This document shows, piece by piece, positions 33,182-46,500 of a DNA stretch of 64,000 nt. Source of the stretch: Chimonanthus salicifolius (lineage: Eukaryota > Streptophyta > Magnoliopsida > Laurales > Calycanthaceae); contig CM023533.1 in the NCBI GenBank assembly GCA_013350335.1, forward strand, positions 81,186,112 to 81,250,111. The letters run 5' to 3'. Below the pieces are notes generated by a model. The model saw only the letters and a program-made list of their open reading frames with translations, was not told the DNA's origin and did not search any database. The position numbers and the translations under genes were made by a program. The first letter of the stretch is position 1; the number at the start of each line of letters is the position of its first letter.

Positions 33182-33203
33182 TGAGGAGAGAGAGAGAGAG
33201 AGA
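33182..33203 (-). repeat. GA/CT repeat in the ECH 5' leader
   Basis: (GA)n on the plus strand, CT-rich on the sense strand, about 25 bp upstream of the ECH start codon. It is probably in the 5' UTR; CT-rich leaders are common in plant genes. Confidence 0.7.
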
Positions 33204-34480
33204 TTCTTTCAAGGCAGTTTCTAAGTTGATGTTCTTCAAGCGAAGAGAAGAGACGACTGGTAATTGACACCTTTGAAGTGTCGCGATATTTTCCACGGGC
33301 ACTGTTTACTTTTTACTTTATTTTATAAATAAATTAATGATATTAAAAAATATATGAAAATTAATAAGAACAATTAAATTTCAAATATCGTCTAATCATT
33401 TAGTTTTATAATTTTAAACTTTAATGTTTTATCATTATAAATTTTATTTTTATAATCTATTTCACAAACTATAATATTTTGATAGAGAAATTTCTTTTTA
33501 ATAATATCATGTATAAAGTTTTTTGTCTATTCCACTAAATTATATAGAATTTAGATCATAATAAATATATTGTCTTCTCTCAGGAGAAAAATCACTACTC
33601 CAACTTCTCTAAAATTGTTACTCTAATCTAATTTAGTAAAAGATGAATTAATTTTTTTTTATCACGTTTCTAAATTCAAACATGATTGAGATGAGCTTGG
33701 TCATAGAAGATTGTGTGATGCATATTAAATCACATGTACTCTGGTGAGATGAGACATTAGATGAGATTTGACCTTCATTCAATGTTTGCCTTACGAGGGG
33801 TGAGCATGGTGGGCCATATAGATCTTGTATAATAGTTTCATTTAAAAGCTTTATTTCTCTGTGAAAAATCATTTTAGTTAAATTAATCAATTTTTTATTT
33901 TTTATTTTACAAATGTTTAAAGAATAGAAAAGAACAATTTAGATTGATCAAAATTTTGAGAGTTTTAAAAGCACAGACTAGTTGAAAAAAACCCTGAGTA
34001 AAATATTAAACCTATTTATTACAAGAAATTTATTTTTCATTTATTTTTTTATATTTTCATTGAGTTCAAACTATAAGTGAACTAAATTTTAACTTTAAAT
34101 TCAATTTATAACCACCTGACTTTAGTTGTCAAAATCATCAGGTGTTCTTGAATTAGATAACCAACTCCGCATTGCAAGTATGATTCTCCAAATCTATAAG
34201 TTCGTTATTGAAATGTAACACAGTATAATTATTGCAATTATATGGTTAACTATTGGATTGGGATGAGATAACAATGTAAATCATTGTGAATGATCTTTCC
34301 ATCCTCCAAGCTTTAGGAAAAAAAAAACAAAAAATAAAAAGAAAAATCAAACCATTAAAGGCACCTCTCTTATTCTCTGCCTCCCACATTTATAGTCTAT
34401 ACACATCAGATATGGAAACTGATTACAAGCTCTATGGCTTTTGAATGAGTTCTTGAAGCCTACATTAATCTTCAATAATA

Positions 34481-34670
34481 CTCCCTCCGTCCCATTTTAG
34501 TTGTTTTATTTGAAATATTTGTATTTTTTAAAGAAATCTCTATCTAAGACTAGCACTCCATGTAATCTCATTTATTTTCAACACACTTTATACTACTCCA
34601 ATATAAATGAGAAAACTATTTCAGAACAATTTCAAAATCTATATAAGACAACTAATTTAGGACATAGAAG
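34481..34670. mobile_element. Stowaway-like (Tc1/mariner) MITE, 190 bp
   Basis: It begins TACTCCCTCCGTCCCATTTTAG and its right end reads, in complement, TACTTCTATGTCCTAAATTAG. The dinucleotide TA flanks it on both sides (34479-34480 and 34671-34672). These are the marks of Stowaway MITEs. The right end is more diverged than the left. Confidence 0.8.
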
Positions 34671-35182
34671 TATAGTTTATTGGGCCTAGAACATTTAAGA
34701 TAAAAGATCGAAGTTCCTTAATTGTCGTATGCTTGATCAAAGGCAAATATTTACATTAATTAGAATGGAATGATTTTGATCTATTCAAATTCCTTTGCCA
34801 AATGCTATTGACACACTTCTTCATATGAGGTTTTGCACAGACCACGTATTTATTTTCATGAAAATGAGTTTTGGACAAGAAAGTGATCATATTTTATTCT
34901 AGTAAACAAAAAATTGCAATTCACCTCTTAAAGTTTCTGTTTGATTTTGTGATTGTTTGGATGAAGATGTATTAATTATTTGAATATGTTGGAAATGGGG
35001 AAAAAAAAAGTGACTCACCAATTTTTTTAGCCAATGTTACTCATCCCACGTGAAGAATCAATAAATAAATATACAAAATATCTCTCTTTGATGTGTTCCT
35101 TCTTTAACATTTTTCCTTTCTTCACATGTGATTTTCCCCTCTCCATTCTTTAAGGGTAAACAAAAAAACCCTCAATCTCCCC

Positions 35183-35308
35183 TTTTTTTTTTTTTAATGA
35201 CCGAGGTGTCCAAAATCTCTTAGAGGGCACCCGATTAGTCCTTGAACATATACAAACCTCCCTACCCATACACATCAGATAAAACTATGGACAGTGGCCC
35301 TTCGGACC
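35183..35308 (-). mobile_element. tRNA-type SINE, copy d, truncated
   Basis: On the plus strand a T-run is followed by GACCGAGGTGTCC, GATTAGTCCTTG, CTCCCTACCCATACACATC and AGTGGCCCTTCGGACC, the complement of the shared 3' half of the family. The tRNA-like head is missing. Confidence 0.72.
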
Positions 35309-36883
35309 CTCATCTCCCATTATTGTTGTGACCTCCATTTATTTTTCAAAGATTTGTTTTAGTTTGAATGGGATGATGGGCCAAGCCTGGTTCAATCTAA
35401 TCAGTTCAACTAGGATCATGTCACAACACCGAACCCATAAAATAATCAACATGTGCTTAAGCACTTAATAGATACTTATTAAGTATCATTTTAAAAGGCA
35501 AGTACTTTGGGACAGGGAGTATCATTTTATTTTTTTTCAATCAAATATAGACAACTTATTCAAGAAATCTCCAGTAGCCGACTAGGTAATTTATCCTGGC
35601 TCTAAAACACAGATATCGAACTTGCAACATCCCAGTGTTAACATGTACGGCAACAGTGCATTTTTTGGGTAAAAAAAAATAGAATTATTAAAAAAAATCA
35701 CAAACTTTGCAAAGAGTTAATGACAGTATTGTTTTAACCATTGTCAATGTTCATACATCAGCTGTTGACCCGTGAGGTTACCCTTTTGAAAATCCAAGTG
35801 GATCATCATCATGAATTAGCATCAATCTCCTTTTGGATCCCATTAGAGATGGCACCCCACATTGGATGTTTTCGATGTGAAAAGCATACTTGAATTTAAC
35901 TTCAAACGATTTCACAATCGTTACTCCAGCAGTGTGGCCTGCAACTGTATAGAATCCAACAGCCAGTCATCGACTAATTCAGAGGAGGATTAATGAACAA
36001 TTTAGATTTACAATAAAACTGTAGCTCATATCTACCCTGTATTGGAAACCATAAGAAGATTGAACAGTTTTCCTTAGAAGGTCATGATATTTACAACAAT
36101 GGAAGATTGTTTACACCATTCCAGTAGTGTATCAGCACTCTTACCCATACATGATCACTTTACCGATGTGTCCAACCAATAAACCTGATACTTTTACATG
36201 GTTGCATACTCGTAATTTCTAAAAATCTGCAGTTACATTAAGAGACAAACCATCATCTAAGGGCCATTCAATTAGAGTTTCGCCATATCACTCCTTTCTC
36301 AGGAGAAACTTGAAAGTGCTGAACGGAATATTAATCAGCTGATGAGCTTGAATAAAAAATGTGCAACACAGAAAGAAACACAAGTAGTTGAATAAGGGTT
36401 CCATGATGACAGAAAAAACGATTACTAAAAATATTAAAGACGGAAAACTTCATTATCAATGGTTCATTTATTGTTTTAGGCATGGAGAATGCCTTGTAAT
36501 TGTATTCATTACCATTAGGTGAAGGTAAAATTGCCACATGTCAACAAGCCTCAAGTCCTTCCAGACAAGGTTATTCATTCAATCATCTGGATGTACCTGT
36601 TAGAGGTACTAATTTATGTCCCCCAAACAAACAGTTTTAACTTGGACATAGCATTATGTTTTTCATACCCTTGGCCTTTATGTTGTTCCCTTTACTGCAC
36701 AAGATTCCATGTCCAAAGCTGATGCCAATATGGATTTCAAAAAACATCAGATAGGTAATGACATCCACTGTATTCCAACTCTTGAACCTAACATTTTGCC
36801 ATTCAGATGGCAACCCCTGGAAATTTCAATCTTTTGGGGACTGAATCTAGAGGTCAGCATGTAACTACAAAGAAATATCAAAT

Positions 36884-36935
36884 GAAACTTGGACTCAATT
36901 CAATTAGATCAATGTTTGAATTGAGTCCAAGTTTC
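36884..36935. repeat. Perfect 20-bp inverted repeat with 12-nt loop
   Basis: GAAACTTGGACTCAATTCAA (36884-36903) is exactly complementary to 36916-36935. It lies about 0.6 kb beyond the PRPS1 stop codon, possibly in its 3' UTR or in spacer. A transcript would fold into a strong hairpin. Confidence 0.9.
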
Positions 36936-37525
36936 GTGTTTGACTGCTTCTAACCATGCTCAGTGACCAGTAGTTCCCATTGATTATAGTTGCATATATC
37001 GGAAGCTAGGTAGTGTAGTGTCTGAGCTCCATAGACCCTTCTAGTTTCACCATGACAGTACACTTATGGTGGAAATTAAGAGAAATGTATATTATAATAT
37101 ATTTTTTGGTTTCCCACTTCATAAAAAAAAGGTTCAAAAAAAGTATGGTTAAGATTCGTCTCTCACAGAGACAAGGCTGAATCTCAACTTGACATCCAGT
37201 CAAGTTGACCAAGTCTCTGTCAAGTCTGCCAATATCTTATGACTGATAAGAGGCATGGCCAAGACCCACACCAACTTTGTATGGTTTAATAAGGGATACA
37301 AAAGGAGGTTGATCATTCAACGTGCATGTTTGTCCTCAGTGCAAATAAAAAGAAGAAACAAAACCCACCATCTCTTTTAAGGAACCCATCCATTCATTAT
37401 TAATCAAGGGCACCTAATGGAAAAATGTGTAATAAGTAAAAGATGATGGATTCCCTCATTGGATACAAGAATACATAATTACAAAAACAAAAAATAATGT
37501 AATTTACCTCAATAGTGTTTTACAT

Positions 37526-40500
37526 TTATGAGTCTTCAGCTGGAGGGATGTCACTTAAATCTAGACCATCTGCAGGCAAATCTGATGATGATAGAGGGCC
37601 TAACATCCCTTCAGAGCTTAGAGTCAAACCGCTCTACAATGAATGAAAAAGAAGAAATATGCATTAGCTCCAAGCTAAGCATGCAAAATACTCAAGATAT
37701 GCACATCAAGACTAAGCAGATATAGTAAGCTCAATGGTTCAATGTTAACCCACTTAAAGATTCATTGTCAATGTTGTGGAAATCGAATCGTATAGTAAAA
37801 TTATTATAAGTCTTGAGTATCAAATTGTGTATCGTAAACATAGAATCATAAGATTCTTAAATGTTTTTTGCCAAAAATTATATTATATGAAATAACATAA
37901 AATATACTTAAAAATCATCTACACGAGCCATTCTCCAAATTTCTTTCAATATTAAATGAATATCATATAATTACTTCAATGGAGTTCAAATTTCAAAGTT
38001 CCAAATTTAAAAAAGTATAATACTTGTATATACCGCAAGTAATGTTGTAAAATGTCACATTAAACTAAAAAGCCTCAAAAAAACCCAAATGTCATTCATA
38101 CCCAATAACTCAAAAACCACAAAATAGAAAGTTTAATGCATTCACACTCCAAATAAGCTCATAATTCGATTCTAGAGGAATTGTAAAAAATTTAAACTGA
38201 TATGGATATTTCCACTTGACAAATCATACGAATCATGAGATATGAATCATATATGGGAAGATTTTAACAATAACTTTTATTATTGTGGACATTCAATAAT
38301 AGGCTTATCCTTTGAAACATCCTCAAATTACAAATTTCAGCCATTTTTGGCCTAAACTAGGGCCAGAATACACATTATTAGAAATATCAGTCGTATTTCC
38401 AAATATTTCCAACATTTCTAAGTTTTGGCTGAAAAGTTTTGGTCCAAGAAGGGACCGAAAATTTTCTCCCAGCCAAAATTTGTCACTGAGCACACACCAA
38501 TGTGCATGCACACTGAAGACCATATTTAACAACTCCACCCCCCAACCCCCCACTCCGAAAAAATAAAAATAAATAAATAAATAATAATAGGATGGGAAGA
38601 GAGCTTAAAGGCATGCAAGTGACTATTTGATGGGATAATGGAAAGCCAAAACGATGGTAGGTCCATTAAAAACAAAAGGGAAAAAAAGTATTTAGTTCCA
38701 AAATGGTCCTCAAGTTGTGGAAACTTTGATACGGAAACGTCAATCCGAGCCTTTCACAAGTAGGCAAAGTGGTGAGAAATGAAAAAAAAAACTATTTGGA
38801 AACCAATTACTAGTCTAACTAGGTGTTAACATCCTAGCAAAGCAGAGGCAACCTGGAGATTGTTGGTTAAGGAAGTTGCCAAAGGAAGAAAATTGATTTT
38901 ATTGCTTTTGAAAGAAACCAAACTGGAGGAGAAGGAGAATTCAAGGGTGGAATTGAGATATTTTGGGAATCTCCAAAGTTCATATGGGGGCCTACTCGAC
39001 TTTTGTCCTACTTAAAGACCTTGACAACAGGCAGAACTGGATCATTTCTAATGTGTATGGGCCACATGATCAAGCTTCAAGGGAGTTTTTTGGGCGAAAC
39101 TAGATGGAGTGTTTGATAGGGGGAGATGGTGTTGGTACATCGATGGGGACTTTAATGTCATTAGGTATCCTTTTGAGAGGTCTTCTGGGGGCGACTTAGA
39201 TGTGGGCATGAATTCTTTCTCGAATTGGATCAACTGCAATGATTTGGTGGATTTACCTTTGATTGAGGCTTGCTTTACCTGGTCCAACCACCAAGATCCC
39301 CCCCCCCCCCACCCCTTCCCTTCCCTTCAATCCAGCCTTGATGGTTTGTCAATCTGGAATGGCTGGAGCTTTTTCCATACACAAGCCAATATGTGTTGCC
39401 AAAGCCGGTGCCTGATCACTACCATGTCGCATTGAACTCTATTTTGGAGAATTAGGGCTGACGTTGTTCATATTCAAACTCTCTTCACTTGAAGTGTATC
39501 GTTTCTTTGAGCTCGTTAGACAGTGGTGGGATGAGTTTGATATTCTTGGCTGACCAGGAACTAGACTAGTTGGAAAATTGAAAAAGCTAAAAAGGAAGCT
39601 GAGAGATTGGGCCAAGATCTAGTATGGGAACATCACTATAGTCAAAGAGGACATCCTTGCTCAAATCGCTAACATTGATGAAGCTAAAGAAAGGGCTCCA
39701 TAAGCTAATTTCTTGAGAAGATCTTCCCTTAAAGACCTATTCTTGAAAAAGGTTAGAGAAGAGATCTCCTCGCACCAATGTTCTCGTGTCCTCTGGCTAA
39801 AAGGAGGAGACAAAAATACAATAGTCCTCCACAATTAAGCCTTGGTAAGAAGGAGATGCAACGGGATCATTTCACACGAGGTTAGGGACTACTTGGTGAA
39901 TGACAAAAATCGGGTCTGTTCGAAAATTGTAAACTTCTTCTTTATACCGAAAGGAGGATACTACGCTTGCTAACTTGACAACCTTCCTTTTAATTTGATT
40001 GGCCCCAAGGCAGCGGACGAGATATAGACCTTTCTTGGAGGATAAAGAATGCCGCAATTAATATGGCTCGTGACAACTCTCCTGGTTCGGATGGCTTCTT
40101 TATGGCCTTGTTTCAAGTGTTTTGGGACATGATTAAAGGCAATGTGTTGAATTTCTGCAACAATTTCCAAGCCAACAGGAAATTGCCCAATAACTTGGGA
40201 TCCTCCTTCATTGTCCTAATTCCCAAGCTGAAGAGGGTTGAATGCATCTCTGGTAATGGCCTATTAACTTGATTGGCAGTTGTTACAAAATCATTACCAA
40301 GGTCTTAACAATGAGACTCAGGAAGGTGCTTCCCTCAATCATTCACTTTCTCAGAGTGCTTTCATCTTCGGCCATCAAATCCTGGATAGTGTCATGATGG
40401 CCTCGAAATCTATTCACTTGAGATTTTACCAAGGTCAACCCGGTATCATCTGCAAGCTGACCTCGAAAAGGCATATGACAAAGTCAAGTAGGACTTCTTT

Positions 40501-43500
40501 CTTTATCTTCTCAAGAGGATGGGGTTTGGCATGAAGTGGAGGATTTGGATTCTTGAATGCATGTCCCCTGCCACTATTCTTATCAATGGATCTCCGACTG
40601 GTTTCTTTGGTGCTTCTCAGGGGTTGAGACAAGGTGACCCTTCATCTCCATTCCACTTCACTATTGTTGGGGAGGCTTTCAGTCGGATGGTCTTGCCAGC
40701 TCATCATGAAGGTCTTATATTCGGTTTCCATATCACTTTGCATGGGACCATAGTCTCTCATTTGCAATATAATGACAACACCTCGATGTTCTATGGGGCT
40801 GACATTAATGAGATTCGAAATTTGAAGGGTATTCTTTGGTGCTTTAAGTCTATCTCCGGTTTTAGGATCAATTTCTCCAAGACAGCTCTTATTGGAATTG
40901 ATCTCCCTTTGCATCAGTCCTATTCCTAAATCTTGGTGGAACTCGGTAATCTCCAAAGTCGAAATAGGTTAGCATCGTGGTAAGGAAACTTCCACTCCTT
41001 TGGTGGTGGGCTCAACCTTTTTCAAATCAGTCATGGCTAAAATTCCCACATATTTCTTGTCTATTTTTAGATGCCCAAGTAGTGTCATCTATATTTTGGA
41101 AAAGTTGCAGCGGGATTTCATGTGGAAAGGTCTCAATGAGCAAAGAAAATACCACCTGGTGAGTTGGGACTCAGTGTGTAAACTGGTGAAATTTGGCGGC
41201 CTACGCTGAGAAGACTTAGATTCATCAATATGGCGCTTATCGGTAAATGGGTCTGGAGGTTGGGTAATGAGGATTCCAGTTTATGGAAGATCATTTTGAT
41301 TGAAAATATTAGGTAGATGGCGGCAGTTGGAGGATCACTATGTCATCTCAAAGATGCTCTTTCTAATGGAAAGGGGTGCTTCAAGTGACCAACTCCATAT
41401 ATGCCAACATCCAGTTCAGAGTTGGAAGATGAGATCGAGTTTATTTTTGGCATGACTTATGGTTAGCTGACTCCCCGTTGAAGGTGGCATTTCCTGACTT
41501 ATTCCACATTGCCTCAAATCGGAACTCATTCGTCAACTATTGCTTAAAGGTCCCACTAGGGGTCGATCTCTTGGTTCCCTATCTTCCGAAAATACCTCAG
41601 CGATTGGGAGGAAGGCCAATACTTGTCTCTGTTACAATTACTGTACAGTTGTTACGAGAATCCTTCAGGACCAGACTGCCATATTTGGTCACTGGAGAGT
41701 AAGGGGAAGTTCTCAGTTGATTCCTTCTATGCAAGCTTAATCAGTCCGAATGATTAGAGCCCCCTTAGCCATCTTTGGAAATATCTTGCTCCTTCTAAAT
41801 GCATCACCTTCTGCTGGGTTGCCTTCCAAAAAAGGTGCTGACTTTACATATGATGAAGAGAAGAGGTAACAATCTCCAATTTGCAAATTGCTGTTTCTTT
41901 TACCTTGGTGATAATGAGACTGCCGAGCATTTATTCCTCCGATGTTCTTTTATTCAGTCCATTTGGGACGGGGTCTTCTCTTGGATTGGATTATCTTGGG
42001 TCCTTCCTGGGTCTCTATTGAATTTCCTCAAAAGCCAGAAGGCCAGGTTCCTAAGTGAGAAGGGTCATATCTTATGAATTCTACTATCATTGCCTCCTTT
42101 AGGTCGATCTAGCTCGAAAGAAACAATCGGTGCTTCAGAGGTGTGTCTCACACCCGTGAGGAGATTCTTCACTCAATCAAGTGGAGGTGTGCTAGTTGGG
42201 CTTTCTTTTTGGATTATTTTCGTCATCATCTTATTTATGATATCATTAGCTACTGGTCTAAAGTGATTATGGATTACCCCTCTTCATCATCTCGACCTTT
42301 GTTTTGGATCCCTCCCCTTTTAATCATTATAAGTTGAACTACGGACATGTGATTGGTGCACCTGGCCTAGCTAGTATAGGTGACCTTATTCAGACACATA
42401 TGGATCTACCGTGATGGCATTTTCTGGACCTGTTGGGACTAGTTTTGCTCATGTTGCTGAGGCTATGGCCCTTCTTCAAGGTCTCAAGTTGGCAAGCCCC
42501 TCTTCTTCCTTTCTTTTGACTATTGAAGGGGACTCATCCTGTGTGATCAAATGGGCGGCAAACGAATCATCTTATCCTTGGGGTATTGTGGGCATTATCA
42601 AGGAAATCCTAGATCTTTCTTTGTTGGCCTCGGTTAGCTTCGCCCACACCCCAAGAGATGCCAACAATGTTGCTAATTCTCTTGCCAAAAAAAAGTAACC
42701 AAACCTTCTTTACTTTCCAGTCATCTCGCCTCTTGTCTTGCCTAAGTTTCAGTTTTCAGGTGTTAGGCCGTCTATTATCCTGTGCTTGATTGTCCTTGGT
42801 TTTATGTTTTTCCCCAGTTTTAACCTGCAGGCAGGCTTTTTTGTTGCATCTTCCAGCTACTCAGCTTTTAATAAAATCACTATCTTTCAAAAAAAGAAGA
42901 GGATCCCTGTCCTAGGAGAATCTCCTAAAAACTTTCTCCTGATACAAGAGCACCTACCATTTTTATCATAATCCAAATGAAACCTTGATATTGTCATGTG
43001 GGTTGCAATTGCCATAATAGACTTGGCAATAATGTCACATCTTAAATAGAAAAAAATTTGCCTTTTTTGTTGGATAATGTTTTGCTTCAACATAAAGTTT
43101 TAGCTTGTTTCCTAATTAGGCTCGAGCTTCAACAAAAAATTGAAAACCAATTAGTATCAAATTATGCTCAAGCTTATACATTCTCAAGCCTAAAAGCATG
43201 AAGCCCTACCCAAGTAAAAAAAAACTGAGTTCATAAGTCACAAAACCAAAGTAATTACCTAGTTCCTAATGTCATCTACATTTTCTTGGTTCCATTGCCC
43301 TCAATTGATAAGGCACTTGGGCTTGTTGTTGAACTCATCAAGCTCTTCAAACTCAGGCTTGATCATATAATACAAGCTCGTGCCCAAGCTCACCCATAAT
43401 GCAAGCCTGGCCCAGACATAGCTCTTTGCCATCTCTATCCAACCTCCACTTCAATTATGTGAATGGTTAGTAGTAAGAAGATGCCATTGGGAGATGAGTT

Positions 43501-46500
43501 TTGCATTAGGATTAGTTTACTTTTATTTTTCTTCAAAGTGATGATGTATTAAGATTAATTATCTTATATATAGTCTGATTTCATAGATTCACAAGGTGAT
43601 TGTGAAGTCTTGTACTGGAGATAGCATGAAATCTTTGTTTTCATACATTAAATAGCACAATAATAGATAGGATGGTCACATGGTGATCAACTGAAAGGCA
43701 ACATCCTTTATGTGATATTCAATAAATACCTCAGGCTGAAATCTCAGCATGTCAGCACGGGCCATAGCTTCTGCTTGAGCAATTCTTTGCCTGAAAGTCT
43801 GAGCCATCTCATCTGCCTGCAGGAATATAGTCACAGAATGTAGGTTATAGCTCTGGATTGCAAGGAACCTGGTAATGAAGAATAGTTTACCTTTATGAAG
43901 CCTTACCTTTTCAAAAACAAGCTTCGGATTGCGAATCATGTCACCAGGTGTAGGCTCTAGCTTTTTGGTAGACAGACTCACTCGGCCTCTCTCACGATCA
44001 TGGCTCAATATCATAACCTTTAACCAAAGAAATGTTCCAATAATTAGATCTTTTTTTAGTAATGGCTAACATTTTCCACGGTTGCAGGTAACTGAAGTCC
44101 TACCTTGAGAGTGTCACCAGGTTGTAGGACTGTTCCAATATCAGAAACACGATCATGACTTATCTGACTAACATGGAGAAGGCCATTAATTCCACCAATG
44201 TCAATAAAGGCACCATATGGCTTAAGGCTCTGAACAGTTCCAGTGACAACTGATCCAATTCCCAGCTGAGCCTGACTATCCGCCATGGCCTTGCGGTTAC
44301 TGAGGACAAGCCTAGAATTCTCCTCATTCACTTCCACAAATTTCAGTGGTACCTCCTTATCAAGGAGTTCTTCTGCAGTAGATTTCTGATAGAAAATGGA
44401 AATTAGTTATAGTTGAATAAGTCAAACATACAGAGCCACAGACTGAGACTACATGTTACACTTAACAGTAAACTACATCATAGATGCTACTATAAGCTTC
44501 ATAGTCTCACAAAGTGGAAGGTCCAAAAATGTCTTCCATACTAGGAACCTATTTGAGGTAGTATCTGATTACCGGAAAATATTTGGTTTGCAGCAGATAA
44601 GGCATCCAGCAAATTAAATGCTGAATCATTACAAACTTTAGCGTGCACTCATACCCGTGTCGCTCTCCAAATTGACATTTTGGTAGTGCATTTGAACCTT
44701 TTACCACAAAATTCTAAGACAAAACTACGAGAAAAGAAAGATCTAAATGGGAAGAATTGCATAATGGAAACATTTGACAGAGCCCACGAAGCTTAAAATT
44801 CCATACATATATTACATGGCAGATGCTGACCAGGGAAACTAGGATGCCTAGATACTAGTGCAGCAAGAAAGGACCCAATATCTGGGACATAGATATTCCC
44901 TCTGCTTTGAAATTAGAACAAAAGGATTACATGTACCACCTAAATCATAATTTCAAATATCCTTGAATTTCATCCAGCATGAGTACTAGAAGCTGTATCA
45001 CAAGCTGGTATCTTAGCACATAGAACGGTTAGCAAAGCACTCATGCATATATGTAGTTAACAAGTGGAGGTCACACAAGCACTCATCAGGTGCGCAAACA
45101 AAGAAAATTGGACAACTGGAAGTTTTAGAAAACAAAAATTTATTTATATGGCATGAGCTGTGCTTCTCATAGATACAGCCTGATATGAATATATGCAACG
45201 CTGGCATGTGTGACCAGTGTATAAGATATGAACTTGCACTTTTACGTGGGTATAGCTTGCCTTGCATTAGTATCTCTGTAGCCTAGATGGAAAAAGAAGA
45301 TACAAGTGGAGGTCACACAAGCACTCATCAGGTGAGCAAACAAAGAAAATTGGACAACTGGAAGTTTTAGAAAGCAAAATTTTATTAAGTATGACATGAG
45401 CTGTGCTTCTCATAGATACAGCCTGATTTGAATATATGCCACGCTGGCATGTGTGACCAGTGTCTAAGATATGAACTTGCACTTTTACGTGGGTATAGCT
45501 TGCCTTGCATTAGTTATCTCTGTAGCCTAGATGGAAAAAGAAGATACAGCCTGTAACCTGGACCATGTATTTTCTGTTTCAAGATAAAGTCAGCTTACAA
45601 GTTCGCTACAATTATAACATGGGGAGTGTGTAAAACCAATAACACAAAAGTAATGTACAATAGCCAAGACAAAGTACTAACTGTCGAAATTTGTGAAAAT
45701 GGAACAAAGCCACGAAGACCCTCTATGACTGCAACTACTCCACCTTTGTTTGCCCCAACAACCTGTTTACACCTCAGATTAGTCAGATGAAAGAATGTCA
45801 GCAAAGATGGATATAGAATAGGTGACATAGAAATGAAATAAAGATCCAGCAGAACCTTGCAGATAAGACATTGCAAGAAAGTAAAAGGTTTTTTTTAATG
45901 GAAAACAAACAACATTTTAATCTATACAATGAAGAAAACGATGATGCATGGAAAAAGATGTGTTCAAAACAGAAAATTTAAAAAATCAAAATCAAAAGCA
46001 TACTTTTGTGTTTCCAAAAGTATGAAAATCGAGAGGAAAATCAATATTCCAACTCCCACTCCCCTTCTTCTCCCCCCAAGGCAGGAATGTGTTTTCCTAG
46101 AAAATGACCCATTAGATAGGAAATCCACTTATTGTACATGTGTCAATGCAAACATTTATTGAAAATCCCATCTTCAAGAAATCATGGAAAAATAAAATGT
46201 GGATTTAAAAATCACTTTGCTTTTTTTTATAAAAACTACCTCCATTTTTGTGCAAATGCTCGTTTTCATTCTACAACACAAACATACCCTAAAGTTAACA
46301 AATAGAACCATAACCGTAAGACAACCCCCGCCCCACCAAAATAAATAAGGACAAGGAATGACCAATTTTACAGAAAGCACAAAAAGATAATTGGGTTAAA
46401 TGATCCTTGAATCCTCAACTTCCATAAGATAGAAACAAAAAAAAAAAATACATACTAAGTGGAATTGTATCTTTTATCTACTCACTGAAAATAAAGGTGC

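Larger units (their letters stand above)
33160..37525. other. Intergenic region between ECH 5' end and PRPS1 3' end
   Basis: The 4.4 kb holds the ECH promoter, a Stowaway-like MITE (34481-34670), a truncated SINE (35183-35308) and a perfect 20-bp hairpin (36884-36935). At 33281-33310 there is a lone end-like copy of the CCCACGGG MITE terminus (CGCGATATTTTCCACGGGC) about 125 bp upstream of the ECH ATG. A second Stowaway-like end (GGGACAGGGAGTA) lies at 35509-35521. I recognise no gene. Confidence 0.6.
37634..43729 (-). other. Last PRPS1 intron, 6.1 kb, with MITE and LINE
   Basis: It separates RFQPE from SGLTLSS. It contains the second Mutator-like MITE copy (37772-38273) and a LINE on the opposite strand (about 38850-42897). 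Stretches 38274-38849 and 42898-43729 show nothing recognisable. Confidence 0.88.

Noticed and set aside
34479..35521. A single 1-kb mariner-like element from the first Stowaway end to the last
   Set aside because: A nearer partner end at 34670 gives a normal-sized Stowaway MITE with TA on both sides, which is the simpler reading.
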